From NCBI GenBank assembly GCA_007132395.1, contig SLOR01000321.1, forward strand, positions 1-13,756: DNA of 13,756 bases, given 5' to 3'. The translations under genes were made by a program, and so were the position numbers. Source of the stretch: Bacteroidales bacterium. Its GTDB lineage: Bacteria; Bacteroidota; Bacteroidia; Bacteroidales; UBA7960. Positions 1-6,266 of the stretch are shown piece after piece. Position 1 is the stretch's first letter. Every line of letters begins with the position of its first letter. Under the pieces are notes generated by a model. The model saw nothing but the letters and a program-made list of their open reading frames with translations. It had not been told where the DNA came from and made no database searches.

Positions 1-1
1 A

Positions 2-64
2 TACCTCGGATTCTCGGTGGTGGGTGCCATTGTGGCGGGGGTATTGTTGAATGTGGTGGGGTAA
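2..64 (+). CDS. C-terminal end of a membrane protein, possibly an NCS2 uracil/xanthine permease (partial)
   Basis: Only the last 20 codons and a TAA stop (62-64) are inside the window; the 5' part lies upstream. The visible tail is a hydrophobic Gly/Val-rich segment ending in GVLLNVVG. A closing transmembrane helix with a G-x-x-L-N pattern right before the stop is what I recall for NCS2 nucleobase permeases (UraA, XanP), but 20 residues cannot settle the family. The reading frame is chosen because the other two frames give non-hydrophobic, Cys/Gly-rich or interrupted products. The gene runs toward the hairpin-repeat array and is convergent with the helicase gene beyond it. Confidence 0.45.
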   Translation, partial: YLGFSVVGAIVAGVLLNVVG

Positions 65-69
65 TAACA

Positions 70-210
70 TATGCCCTACGGGCAAAATTGGGTGGCAATG
101 TCAATTTTTTCTACAAGATTGGATGCCCTACGGGCAATGGGTAGGCAGAATAATTTATCACAAAAACGGATTGAAAATATTGGACGGGCAATGGTAGGTG
201 ATAATTCAAC
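70..210 (+). repeat. Left block of hairpin repeats, plus-strand orientation (about 3 units)
   Basis: This intergenic stretch carries the perfect short palindrome GCCCTACGGGC (4-bp stem GCCC/GGGC, loop TAC) at 73-83 and again at 125-135, exactly 52 bp apart. The second copy is preceded by CTACAAGATTGGAT and followed by ATGGGTAGGCAG. A third copy near 174-198 keeps the flanks (AATATTGGA and ATGG-TAGG), but only CGGGC (185-189) of the palindrome remains, so it looks like a unit that lost its 5' stem arm. In this orientation the unit reads in the same direction as the permease-like gene that ends at 64. No coding region is supported here. Confidence 0.85.
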
Positions 211-214
211 CAGT

Positions 215-485
215 TTGTCTGGCGATTTCCAATTAAAACCAACCTAAAACAACCACCCAACCCTACCGCGTAGCGGTTACAATTATTGTAGCAAAACGGC
301 AGCCCAACCGCCCATTTACCGCGTAGCGGTTCCATTATTTTATATCGGCAGCCCAACTACCCATTTACCGCGCAGCGGTTCCAATATTGTAGCAACAGAC
401 AGCCCAACCACCAAATTTACCGCGTAGCGGTTCCAATATTGTAGCCCCCAACGGGGGCACGATAATATTTACCGCGTAGCGGTTA
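215..485 (-). repeat. Right block of hairpin repeats, minus-strand orientation (5 clear units plus a degenerate one)
   Basis: Palindromes of the form ACCGCGTAGCGGT (5-bp stem, 3-nt loop) begin at 265, 318, 367, 419 and 471, with spacings of 53, 49, 52 and 52 bp. The copy at 367 has loop GCA instead of GTA. On the minus strand each unit reads roughly CTACAATATTGGA, then ACCGCTACGCGGT, then AAATGGGTAGTTGGGCTGC. A degenerate unit around 215-233 retains only the TTCCAAT flank. The sequences between palindromes are similar to each other, so this is a tandem or serial repeat and not a repeat-spacer CRISPR. The unit at 471 overlaps the 3' end of the helicase gene. Together with the left block this fills 70-468, where I see no gene. 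Confidence 0.9.
444..458. repeat. Extra perfect hairpin GCCCCC/GGGGGC within the array
   Basis: A 6-bp GC-only stem, GCCCCC paired with GGGGGC, encloses a 3-nt AAC loop. It sits between the array palindromes at 419 and 471, directly after CCAATATTGTA, which is the flank that normally precedes a repeat palindrome in the plus orientation. It may be another palindrome variant of the same repeat family. With its stable stem it could also help end transcription from the helicase side, but no T-run follows on either strand. Confidence 0.6.
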
Positions 486-2559
486 CGGTATTGTTTATTA
501 AGGAAATAAACGGCGTCATTTTGCCTGTGCCACAAATATAAAGGCGGTGCATGGCACGGGTGCAGGCCACGTAAAGCATCCCGCGATCCATCTCGGTTTT
601 GTAATGGATTGCAGTGGCTTGGGGCACAATCACCTGATCGAACTCCAGCCCCTTGGCCATAAAAGCAGTGGTAATCATTACGCCCCGCGAAAAAGCACTG
701 CTCTCGGTGGTTATCAGGCTCAGCTGCTTCTGCATGCCGGCCAGTTTTTCATAAAGCTGCTCCGCCTGTTTGCGGGTTTTACAGATGATACCCAGGGAGT
801 GGTGTTTTTCTGTTTGCCGGAAAAGGGCAATCCATTCACTGATTTGATTAATTTCTTCGGCTGCAGACTTCAGTGTCTTTACCACCGGCATCTCTTCATG
901 ACGCTCAATAGCCACCAGCTCATGGTTGGGTTTAATCTGCTGGGCAAAGCGGGTAATTTCAAAGGAGGAACGATAGCTCTTCAGCAACTTTACAGCATCG
1001 GACTCCGGAAAAACACGCTGTATCTCCTGTGTGGAAGAGCTACTGAAGGGATTTACCGATTGCGCCGCATCGCCCAGGATGGTCTTCTTGCAGGGAAACA
1101 GGCGCGAGAGCACAGCGTACTGCACCGGGGTGTAGTCCTGCATTTCATCCACCAGCAGGTGCTTCACACCCTCAAAAGCCTTAAAACCTTCCAGACGGAT
1201 TTTCAGGTATATGAGCGGAAAAACATCAGCATATTCCATCGTCCCTTTGGGCCCGGCTTTCAGCAAATCCTCCCGACCCAGCCACTGGTAAAACTCACGA
1301 TACAGCTCGCGGATGTTAAGGGTTTTGAACATGCCCGTAACGGCTTTCTTTATTTCGTTGCGCTCCTGCGTTTCAACCTCGTATTTGTAATAAACCCGGA
1401 TGTTGTCTTCAATATCGCGGGTAATTTCATTGAACCGCTTCATAAGCGGCAGGCGGTGGTATCCCTCCCATCGCTCGCGGATAAACCAGGCGGGTACAAA
1501 ATTCTTCTTCAACCAGAAATCCACCGGCTGAAAGAAGGTATTGTTTACATGGTTTATATACTCATCCAGTTTGGACAGAAAAGCAAAGCTTGATTTAAAC
1601 TTTATGCGGTCAGCCATGGTCTCGTCCGGCTTTTCCAGCAGCAGGGCTATCTGGTCTGCAAAAGACTGGAACTTGTACTTGCCCTCCAGGATTTGATGGG
1701 CCAGCTCCTCCATACCCATTTCTGGGATACGTTCTTCGCCCAGCTCGGGCAATACGTTGGAAATATAATCGGCAAACACCTTGTTGGGCGATATGATGAG
1801 TATTTCGTCGGAGGCCAGGTTTTCGCGGAAGCGATACAGCAGGAAGGCGATGCGGTGCAGTGCAATGGAGGTTTTGCCCGAGCCGGCCACCCCCTGAATG
1901 ATAAGCACCCGGGAGATTTCGTTGCGGATAATGGCATTCTGATCGCGCTGTATGGTAGCCACGATGTTTTTCATCTTATCATCCGATGCCTTGCTGAGTT
2001 CTTCCTGCAGGATATCGTCGTGGATATTGAGCGAGTTCTCAAGCATAAACTCCATCTTCCCGTTCCTTATGCGATACTGACGCTTGAGCAAAATTTCGCC
2101 TTTCTTTTTCCCGGAAGGGGCCATGTAATGGGCTTGCCCCAGTTCAAAATCGTAATACATGGAAGAAATGGGAGCTCGCCAGTCGTGGATGATGTTTTTA
2201 TTTTCCTTTTCATCATGAAAGGAATACATCCCGATATAAACCGGCAGCGGACCTGACTTGCGTCCCTTCTCCGCGAAGTCGATGCGACCAAAGTAAGGCG
2301 AGTCGATAAGCTTCTCTATTCTCTGCTTCCTGTCAGCCGCCGCTTCGCCAATAATGGCACCACTGGTAATGGAATAGCGTACGGCTTCCTTCTCCATGCG
2401 GTCCATGGCGTCCTTATTATCGTAGAGATATTCCTTGGATGCTTTCAAATCGCGGGCCTGCTCCTGCAAATTTTCGTTAATCTGATTTACCGTGGATTTG
2501 ATTTTCAGGACGACACCTTCCAGGTATTGCAACTCTTCTTTCTGGGTAGGATTAAGCAT
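469..2559 (-). CDS. helD: HelD-like UvrD/Rep-family helicase (RNA polymerase recycling factor)
   Basis: This 696-residue SF1 ATPase is of the HelD type. The family binds stalled or terminated RNA polymerase and uses ATP to release it from nucleic acid. Residues 1-60 are highly charged and predicted coiled coil, matching the N-terminal arm that HelD inserts into the polymerase secondary channel. The family signature DWRAPISS lies at 126-133. Helicase motifs follow in order: Q-motif region QRDQNAI (204-210), Walker A GVAGSGKTS (223-231), Walker B DEMQD (471-475), motif III LGDAAQS (495-501), SYRSS (528-532), MAKGLEFD (634-641) and LYVACTRA (662-669). An insertion of roughly 200 residues between motifs Ia and II is normal for HelD. 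Length is slightly below that of Bacillus HelD. A TAAATTTG -7 element lies 22 bp upstream. The last codons and stop come from a repeat unit. UvrD or Rep proper is less likely given the N-terminus. Confidence 0.9.
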   Translation of the reverse strand: MLNPTQKEELQYLEGVVLKIKSTVNQINENLQEQARDLKASKEYLYDNKDAMDRMEKEAVRYSITSGAIIGEAAADRKQRIEKLIDSPYFGRIDFAEKGRKSGPLPVYIGMYSFHDEKENKNIIHDWRAPISSMYYDFELGQAHYMAPSGKKKGEILLKRQYRIRNGKMEFMLENSLNIHDDILQEELSKASDDKMKNIVATIQRDQNAIIRNEISRVLIIQGVAGSGKTSIALHRIAFLLYRFRENLASDEILIISPNKVFADYISNVLPELGEERIPEMGMEELAHQILEGKYKFQSFADQIALLLEKPDETMADRIKFKSSFAFLSKLDEYINHVNNTFFQPVDFWLKKNFVPAWFIRERWEGYHRLPLMKRFNEITRDIEDNIRVYYKYEVETQERNEIKKAVTGMFKTLNIRELYREFYQWLGREDLLKAGPKGTMEYADVFPLIYLKIRLEGFKAFEGVKHLLVDEMQDYTPVQYAVLSRLFPCKKTILGDAAQSVNPFSSSSTQEIQRVFPESDAVKLLKSYRSSFEITRFAQQIKPNHELVAIERHEEMPVVKTLKSAAEEINQISEWIALFRQTEKHHSLGIICKTRKQAEQLYEKLAGMQKQLSLITTESSAFSRGVMITTAFMAKGLEFDQVIVPQATAIHYKTEMDRGMLYVACTRAMHRLYICGTGKMTPFISLINNTVTATR

Positions 2560-2580
2560 AAGCCAGTATTTTTATCCTTA

Positions 2581-2588
2581 CAAATTTA
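2581..2588 (-). promoter_or_regulatory. Bacteroidota-type -7 promoter element for the HelD gene
   Basis: On the minus strand this reads TAAATTTG, an exact match to the TAnnTTTG -7 consensus used by the primary sigma factor of Bacteroidota. It ends 22 bp before the ATG of the HelD gene, giving a short leader. I see no convincing TTTG -33 box 19-21 bp farther upstream. Confidence 0.6.
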
Positions 2589-2659
2589 ACAAAATACCAG
2601 CGCACCCCCTTGCCTGAAAAACAAAAGCACCCGTTACCAGACGAGTCAATAATTATCTG

Positions 2660-2667
2660 TAATTTTG
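2660..2667 (+). promoter_or_regulatory. -7 promoter element for the membrane protein / sufE / DUF59 genes
   Basis: TAATTTTG matches TAnnTTTG exactly. It lies 28 bp upstream of the ATG at 2695. The TTG at its 3' end is in frame with the downstream gene and could be mistaken for a start codon, but it belongs to the promoter, so a transcript starting about 7 bp downstream would lack it. It is divergent from the helD promoter, with about 71 bp between the two -7 elements. Confidence 0.65.
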
Positions 2668-2694
2668 CAGCTCAAAACTACATTTAAAAGCAAA

Positions 2695-3174
2695 ATGCAG
2701 AAACAATCACCCAAAGAAATATTGCGAGGAATTTCATTTGTTTATTGGGCCATGCTGTTGGGATTGGTTACGTTTATCGTGGCAACCTCATTATTCATCA
2801 GCCATACCGAAACAGCACCCGTCACCGATCCGGAAAGTGTGTATATTATCAAGACGGTGTTGATTATATTGCTTCTGGGGCTTGTGCCCCTTAGTTATAT
2901 TTTTCCGCAGAAACAAATTGCAAAAATTGACAAAACCCTACCCCTGGAGCAAAAACTAATCTTTTATCGTGTTGCAGCATTTATCCGCTTTGCCCTGATG
3001 AATGCAGCGGGGATATTAACAGCACTGGGGTTTTTGCTTACCGGCGCGACAAACCTCATATACCTGCAGGCCATCATTCTCCTGTTTTTCATCATTTACA
3101 AACCCGGTCCTTTCAAGATTGCCTCGGATCTGGAGTTGGATGAAAACGAAAAACAACAAATCATGCCACATTAA
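2695..3174 (+). CDS. Four-helix integral membrane protein of unknown function
   Basis: A 159-residue protein I do not recognise. It has four hydrophobic segments, at about 13-35, 50-70, 93-116 and 121-135, a charged loop near 71-90, and a hydrophilic C-terminal tail (about 140-159) rich in Asp, Glu and Gln. No catalytic motif or cofactor site is visible. An in-frame TTG at 2665 would add 10 residues but lies inside the -7 promoter element, so the ATG at 2695 is chosen. It sits 77 bp upstream of sufE on the same strand and may share a transcript, but nothing in the sequence links it to Fe-S metabolism. Confidence 0.8.
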   Translation: MQKQSPKEILRGISFVYWAMLLGLVTFIVATSLFISHTETAPVTDPESVYIIKTVLIILLLGLVPLSYIFPQKQIAKIDKTLPLEQKLIFYRVAAFIRFALMNAAGILTALGFLLTGATNLIYLQAIILLFFIIYKPGPFKIASDLELDENEKQQIMPH

Positions 3175-3251
3175 ATCGTTTCAAGGCAAACAATACGGCA
3201 ATAAATTCATTCTATTCTTACAGAATCATTGAACTTTCATCTTATCATATC

Positions 3252-3677
3252 ATGCACATAAAAGAAATTGAAGAAGAGATCGTATCTGAGTTTTCCCTTT
3301 TTGATGACTGGATGGATAAATACAACTACATTATTGAAGTGGGAAAATCTATCGATACCATCGACGAGCAATACAAAAAAAACCAGTACCTGATTTCAGG
3401 ATGCCAGTCGCAGGTGTGGGTACACGCCGAGTACAAAGACGGCAAGGTATATTTTAAAGCCGACAGCGATGCCCTTATTACCAAAGGCATTGTAGGTTTA
3501 CTTATACGGGTTTTATCGGGTCAGGCGCCTGACGAGATTATTAATGCCGATATGGCATTTATTGACAAAATCGGGTTGAAAGAACATTTGTCGCAAACAA
3601 GAAGTAACGGACTGGTAAACATGATTAAGCAGATGAAGCTTTATGCCATGGCTTTCAAAGCCAAGCATCAGGCGTAA
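3252..3677 (+). CDS. sufE: SufE family cysteine desulfuration protein
   Basis: SufE accepts persulfide sulfur from the cysteine desulfurase SufS and passes it to the SufBCD scaffold during Fe-S cluster assembly in the cytoplasm. The 141-residue length is normal for the family. The acceptor cysteine is Cys51 in the motif SGCQSQVW (49-56), preceded by YKKNQYLI. The central region KADSDALITKGIVGLL (68-83) and C-terminal LSQTRSNGLVNMI (113-125) are typical SufE blocks. The ATG at 3252 gives the usual N-terminus (EIVSEFSLFDDWMDKY). A DUF59 Fe-S assembly gene follows after 54 bp on the same strand, which supports the role. The partner genes sufB, sufC, sufD and sufS are not in the window. Confidence 0.95.
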   Translation: MHIKEIEEEIVSEFSLFDDWMDKYNYIIEVGKSIDTIDEQYKKNQYLISGCQSQVWVHAEYKDGKVYFKADSDALITKGIVGLLIRVLSGQAPDEIINADMAFIDKIGLKEHLSQTRSNGLVNMIKQMKLYAMAFKAKHQA

Positions 3678-3731
3678 ACAAAACGCCCCCGGAAAGCGTC
3701 TGATTTTTATCAACAATAAAGTGTAAAGATT

Positions 3732-4055
3732 ATGGAAGCAACACCCAATTATATGAATTTGGAAATACGCATCATCGATGCCCTGAAAACCGTGTACGAC
3801 CCCGAAATCCCCTTAAACATTTATGATTTGGGCCTTATTTACGAAATCAGGGTAGAAGATGACAATTCCGTTTTCATTAAAATGACCCTTACCAACCCCA
3901 ACTGCCCGGTGGCCGATGTCTTGCCCAATGAAGTAAAAGAAGCCGTTGAGCATGTGGAAGGGATAAAAAAGGTAGATCTTCAGCTGGTTTTTGAACCTGA
4001 ATGGAACAAAGACATGATGAGCGAAGCTGCCATGCTCGAGCTGGGTCTTTTGTAA
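3732..4055 (+). CDS. SUF-associated DUF59 / MIP18-family Fe-S assembly protein
   Basis: A 107-residue, essentially single-domain MIP18 (DUF59) protein. Members encoded near SUF genes (SufT-like) help with maturation of Fe-S proteins; the exact biochemical step is unsettled. Visible hallmarks are VYDPEIPLNIYDLGLIY (21-37) and TNPNCPVADVLP (54-65), where Cys58 is the conserved cysteine, and a C-terminal PEWNKDMMSEAAMLELG block (89-105) characteristic of the SUF-linked subgroup. Met8 is an alternative start, but the first ATG has normal spacing from sufE and is kept. The stop is only 15 bp from the stop of the convergent serpin gene, and no terminator hairpin fits in between. Confidence 0.93.
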   Translation: MEATPNYMNLEIRIIDALKTVYDPEIPLNIYDLGLIYEIRVEDDNSVFIKMTLTNPNCPVADVLPNEVKEAVEHVEGIKKVDLQLVFEPEWNKDMMSEAAMLELGLL

Positions 4056-4070
4056 TCCGGCCTCCCTTTC

Positions 4071-5411
4071 TTACTTCACATATTGCCCGATAAACAGGGG
4101 CGTATCATAAAAATTCTCTTTGAGGACAAACAGGAACGGCCTGTTAGCGATAAACATTTTGGGCTGCTTTAATTCCATGTTGGGATCAAAAGAGGTGGTA
4201 ACCACCACAATGGCAGTGGCAGCGGCAGCCTCCGAGCCTTCCTCGTCAATTTCAAAAAACACTTTCTGCAACACATCGCTGATTTCCAAATCGGTACGCC
4301 CGCTGATACCGGAAAAGTCGGCCCGATTGTCGAATGCTTCCTGCATCCCCATATCCTTAAGGTTTTCTGAAAGAGAAAATTCTGAATTCAATGTAAATTT
4401 GGGAATCTCCATATGTACTTCCTCGGCACGCAATGCAGCCAGCATCTGAAAATATTCTGTGGCATTGGGTATACCGGGAGCAGGATGGGCGAGGTTTTCA
4501 TCTCCGGGAAGAATAAGCAACATGCTTAAATTGGGGCTGGTGTAGGGCAGCTCGATGATGGTATTCCCCTCAAGTTCAGCATACATAATTCCCTTTTGTG
4601 TCTGTATCATAAAATCACGGTCCTTCTTTTCCCCGTTTACTGTGGTAAACTCCTTTTCCATTGTGGCCTGTTCTTCAAAAGGGAAACGCCACGACGATTT
4701 AACATACACTGCATTGGTAAGTACCAGTCGGGTAAGCTCGTTAAATGTACCGGATGGAATCAGGTCCTGTATCCTGCCCCGTGTCATTTCCTCCACCCAA
4801 TGATTTATCCTGCTTTCGGCTTGCCGGGGTTGACGGATAAAATCGAGTTTTTCAAAAGCCCCTCCATGCAGGGCCGTAATATCCTGAATGAAGCTATCCA
4901 GTACCGGGTAGGATTCTTCGAGAAACACCCTGTTGGCAAGGTTTACCTCGGCCAGTGTGTCGGCCGTCAGTTCCATGAGGGCTGAAAAATAGGCCGGGTA
5001 AGCTGCATTAAACGCTTTTGCATCTTTGTCAAACCCAAGCAGTGATGCCATTTCCTTCCGGGTTTCTCCGGCGGCCCCACTATAAATAGCTGCCAGCGCC
5101 ATGTTTAAGGACAAAGGAGAGAAAGCCAGGTTTTGCTCCTGGTGCTCATCTTTAAGTACATCAAAAAAAGCAAGTGAAAAAGCAGTTAATCCCTGTGTAA
5201 GGTTATAGGATTCAGAAACGACATGCTTGCCGGGCAGTACCTGAAGGGGTTCTACCACGGGAGGCCTAACATCTTCTGTTTGCTCCTGTACTTCATCTGC
5301 AATAGCCTCCACGTCTTCTGCCGGGGCAACCGGAACGGGGTCCAGACTTTTGCAGGAACTGAAAATAAAGGCAATTGTGGCTGCTGCTAAAAGGAGGGCA
5401 TACTTTTTCAT
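4071..5411 (-). CDS. Serpin family serine/cysteine protease inhibitor, predicted lipoprotein
   Basis: A 446-residue serpin. These proteins act as suicide inhibitors: the target protease cleaves the reactive centre loop, which then inserts into beta-sheet A and traps the enzyme. Residues 1-20 form a lipoprotein signal with lipobox FSSC (Cys20), followed by a Pro/Glu/Val-rich tether to about residue 65. The serpin fold is clear: AFSPLSLNMAL (96-106), GAAGETRKEM (112-121), LTNAVYVKSSW (231-241) and C-terminal NRPFLFVL (423-430). The hinge EEGSEAAAATA (390-400) has the small-residue P12-P9 run needed for loop insertion, so an inhibitory function is inferred. Counting from P15 Gly392 puts P1 at Thr406 and P1' at Ser407. 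The loop distal to P1 is several residues longer than in alpha-1-antitrypsin, so P1 is provisional. It is transcribed alone from a TAACTTTG promoter element. Confidence 0.95.
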   Translation of the reverse strand: MKKYALLLAAATIAFIFSSCKSLDPVPVAPAEDVEAIADEVQEQTEDVRPPVVEPLQVLPGKHVVSESYNLTQGLTAFSLAFFDVLKDEHQEQNLAFSPLSLNMALAAIYSGAAGETRKEMASLLGFDKDAKAFNAAYPAYFSALMELTADTLAEVNLANRVFLEESYPVLDSFIQDITALHGGAFEKLDFIRQPRQAESRINHWVEEMTRGRIQDLIPSGTFNELTRLVLTNAVYVKSSWRFPFEEQATMEKEFTTVNGEKKDRDFMIQTQKGIMYAELEGNTIIELPYTSPNLSMLLILPGDENLAHPAPGIPNATEYFQMLAALRAEEVHMEIPKFTLNSEFSLSENLKDMGMQEAFDNRADFSGISGRTDLEISDVLQKVFFEIDEEGSEAAAATAIVVVTTSFDPNMELKQPKMFIANRPFLFVLKENFYDTPLFIGQYVK

Positions 5412-5433
5412 AATAATGGGTTTTGATGAAAAA

Positions 5434-5441
5434 CAAAGTTA
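5434..5441 (-). promoter_or_regulatory. -7 promoter element for the serpin gene
   Basis: The minus strand reads TAACTTTG, an exact TAnnTTTG match, 22 bp upstream of the serpin ATG. The same distance is seen for the HelD gene. No clear -33 box is visible. Confidence 0.6.
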
Positions 5442-5562
5442 AGGAATATTACATATGTTATTGCACTTGACCAATACAACTGTACCATTATCCCCAGACA
5501 CAAATACAGTCTTCCTGTAAACCTGCAAATAACAGTAATGTCAAATCATTGCATGTGTTCCA

Positions 5563-5570
5563 TAAATTTG
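5563..5570 (+). promoter_or_regulatory. Possible upstream -7 promoter element for gcvH
   Basis: TAAATTTG matches TAnnTTTG and lies 85 bp upstream of the gcvH ATG. A second, closer match at 5603-5610 is the likelier main promoter. If both are used, gcvH has two start sites about 40 bp apart. Confidence 0.35.
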
Positions 5571-5602
5571 GAGGTGCTGTTTTTTTCTTTGGAAAAAGGT
5601 TG

Positions 5603-5610
5603 TATTTTTG
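5603..5610 (+). promoter_or_regulatory. -7 promoter element for gcvH
   Basis: TATTTTTG fits TAnnTTTG and lies 45 bp upstream of the gcvH start, giving a leader of about 38 nt. A T-rich tract precedes it, so no distinct -33 box can be picked out. Confidence 0.55.
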
Positions 5611-5655
5611 AGCCCTCAACATTCTTATTCATAATCACCAATAAAATTCTAAAAC

Positions 5656-6033
5656 ATGAACTTTCCTGACGATTTAAAGTACACAAAGGATCACGAGTGG
5701 ATCAAGCTGGAAGGAGATACCGCAACCGTAGGTATAACTGATTTTGCCCAAAACGAACTGGGAGACATTGTTTACATTGAAGTAAATACCGTAGGAGAAA
5801 CCCTTGAGCAGGAAGAAACTTTTGGTACCATTGAAGCGGTAAAAACCGTTTCTGACCTTTTTATGCCCCTTTCGGGAGAAGTTACCGAGTTCAACGAAGA
5901 GCTGGAAGGCACCCCAGAAGTTGTAAACCAGGACCCTTATGGAAAAGGATGGATTGCCAAAATCAAAATCAGCGAACCCTCTGAGGTAGACGAACTGATG
6001 AGTGCTGAGCAGTATAAGGAAATGGTTGGATAA
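5656..6033 (+). CDS. gcvH: Glycine cleavage system H protein
   Basis: GcvH is the lipoyl-carrying shuttle of the glycine cleavage system. It holds the aminomethyl group made by the P protein and passes it to the T and L proteins. The 125-residue length is standard. The lipoylation site is Lys63 within GTIEAVKTVSDL (57-68). Other family blocks are KYTKDHEWI (8-16), VGITDFAQNELGDIVY (25-40) and NQDPYGKGWIAKI (91-103 region). The start is supported by the canonical N-terminus and by a promoter element upstream. The gcvP, gcvT and lpd genes are not in the window, which is common in Bacteroidota, where gcvH is often separate. The VanZ-like gene follows on the same strand after 233 bp. Confidence 0.97.
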   Translation: MNFPDDLKYTKDHEWIKLEGDTATVGITDFAQNELGDIVYIEVNTVGETLEQEETFGTIEAVKTVSDLFMPLSGEVTEFNEELEGTPEVVNQDPYGKGWIAKIKISEPSEVDELMSAEQYKEMVG

Positions 6034-6081
6034 GAATACCTGCAGCCCCCCAAAGGGAAAGCAAACTTTTTACCTGAGAAA

Positions 6082-6126
6082 GCTGCATAAGCCAAGGGTT
6101 TTATATTCACCACGGGTTTATGCAGC
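6082..6126. repeat. 9-bp perfect inverted repeat downstream of gcvH
   Basis: GCTGCATAA at 6082-6090 pairs with TTATGCAGC at 6118-6126 across a 27-nt loop. There is no T-run after it, so it is a weak candidate for transcription termination and could equally be a 3' stability hairpin or a protein-binding site. The rest of the 6034-6266 gap shows no convincing gene or promoter. Confidence 0.4.
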
Positions 6127-6266
6127 ATTCCATGGTTTAGCCAAATAATTTCACACACAGAACGCATGATTGCAGGCCAATCCGCTACGGTGAACAACTA
6201 AGGCCTTGCTGTTGCCGGTGCCCAACCAGGTATCAAATACATTTCGTTGAGCAAATTTTTTTATGG

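Noticed and set aside
111..356. 81-codon minus-strand open frame across the hairpin array
   Set aside because: It consists entirely of repeat units in translation, starts and ends inside them, and has no family resemblance or promoter.
265..484. CRISPR array, suggested by a regular repeat of about 13 bp every 52 bp
   Set aside because: The sequences between the palindromes are similar to each other instead of unique, repeat units are too short, spacing varies from 49 to 53, orientation flips within the region, and no cas gene is nearby.
547..1593. 348-codon plus-strand open frame opposite the HelD gene
   Set aside because: It lies fully antisense to conserved helicase motifs, its product is Cys/His/Gly-rich with no recognisable domain, and such long antisense frames are a by-product of codon use. 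The same applies to the plus-strand frame at 1693-2256.
3678..3731. Terminator between sufE and the DUF59 gene
   Set aside because: Only a weak 4-bp stem (ACGC/GCGT) can form before a short T-run, too weak to call; the two genes more likely share a transcript.
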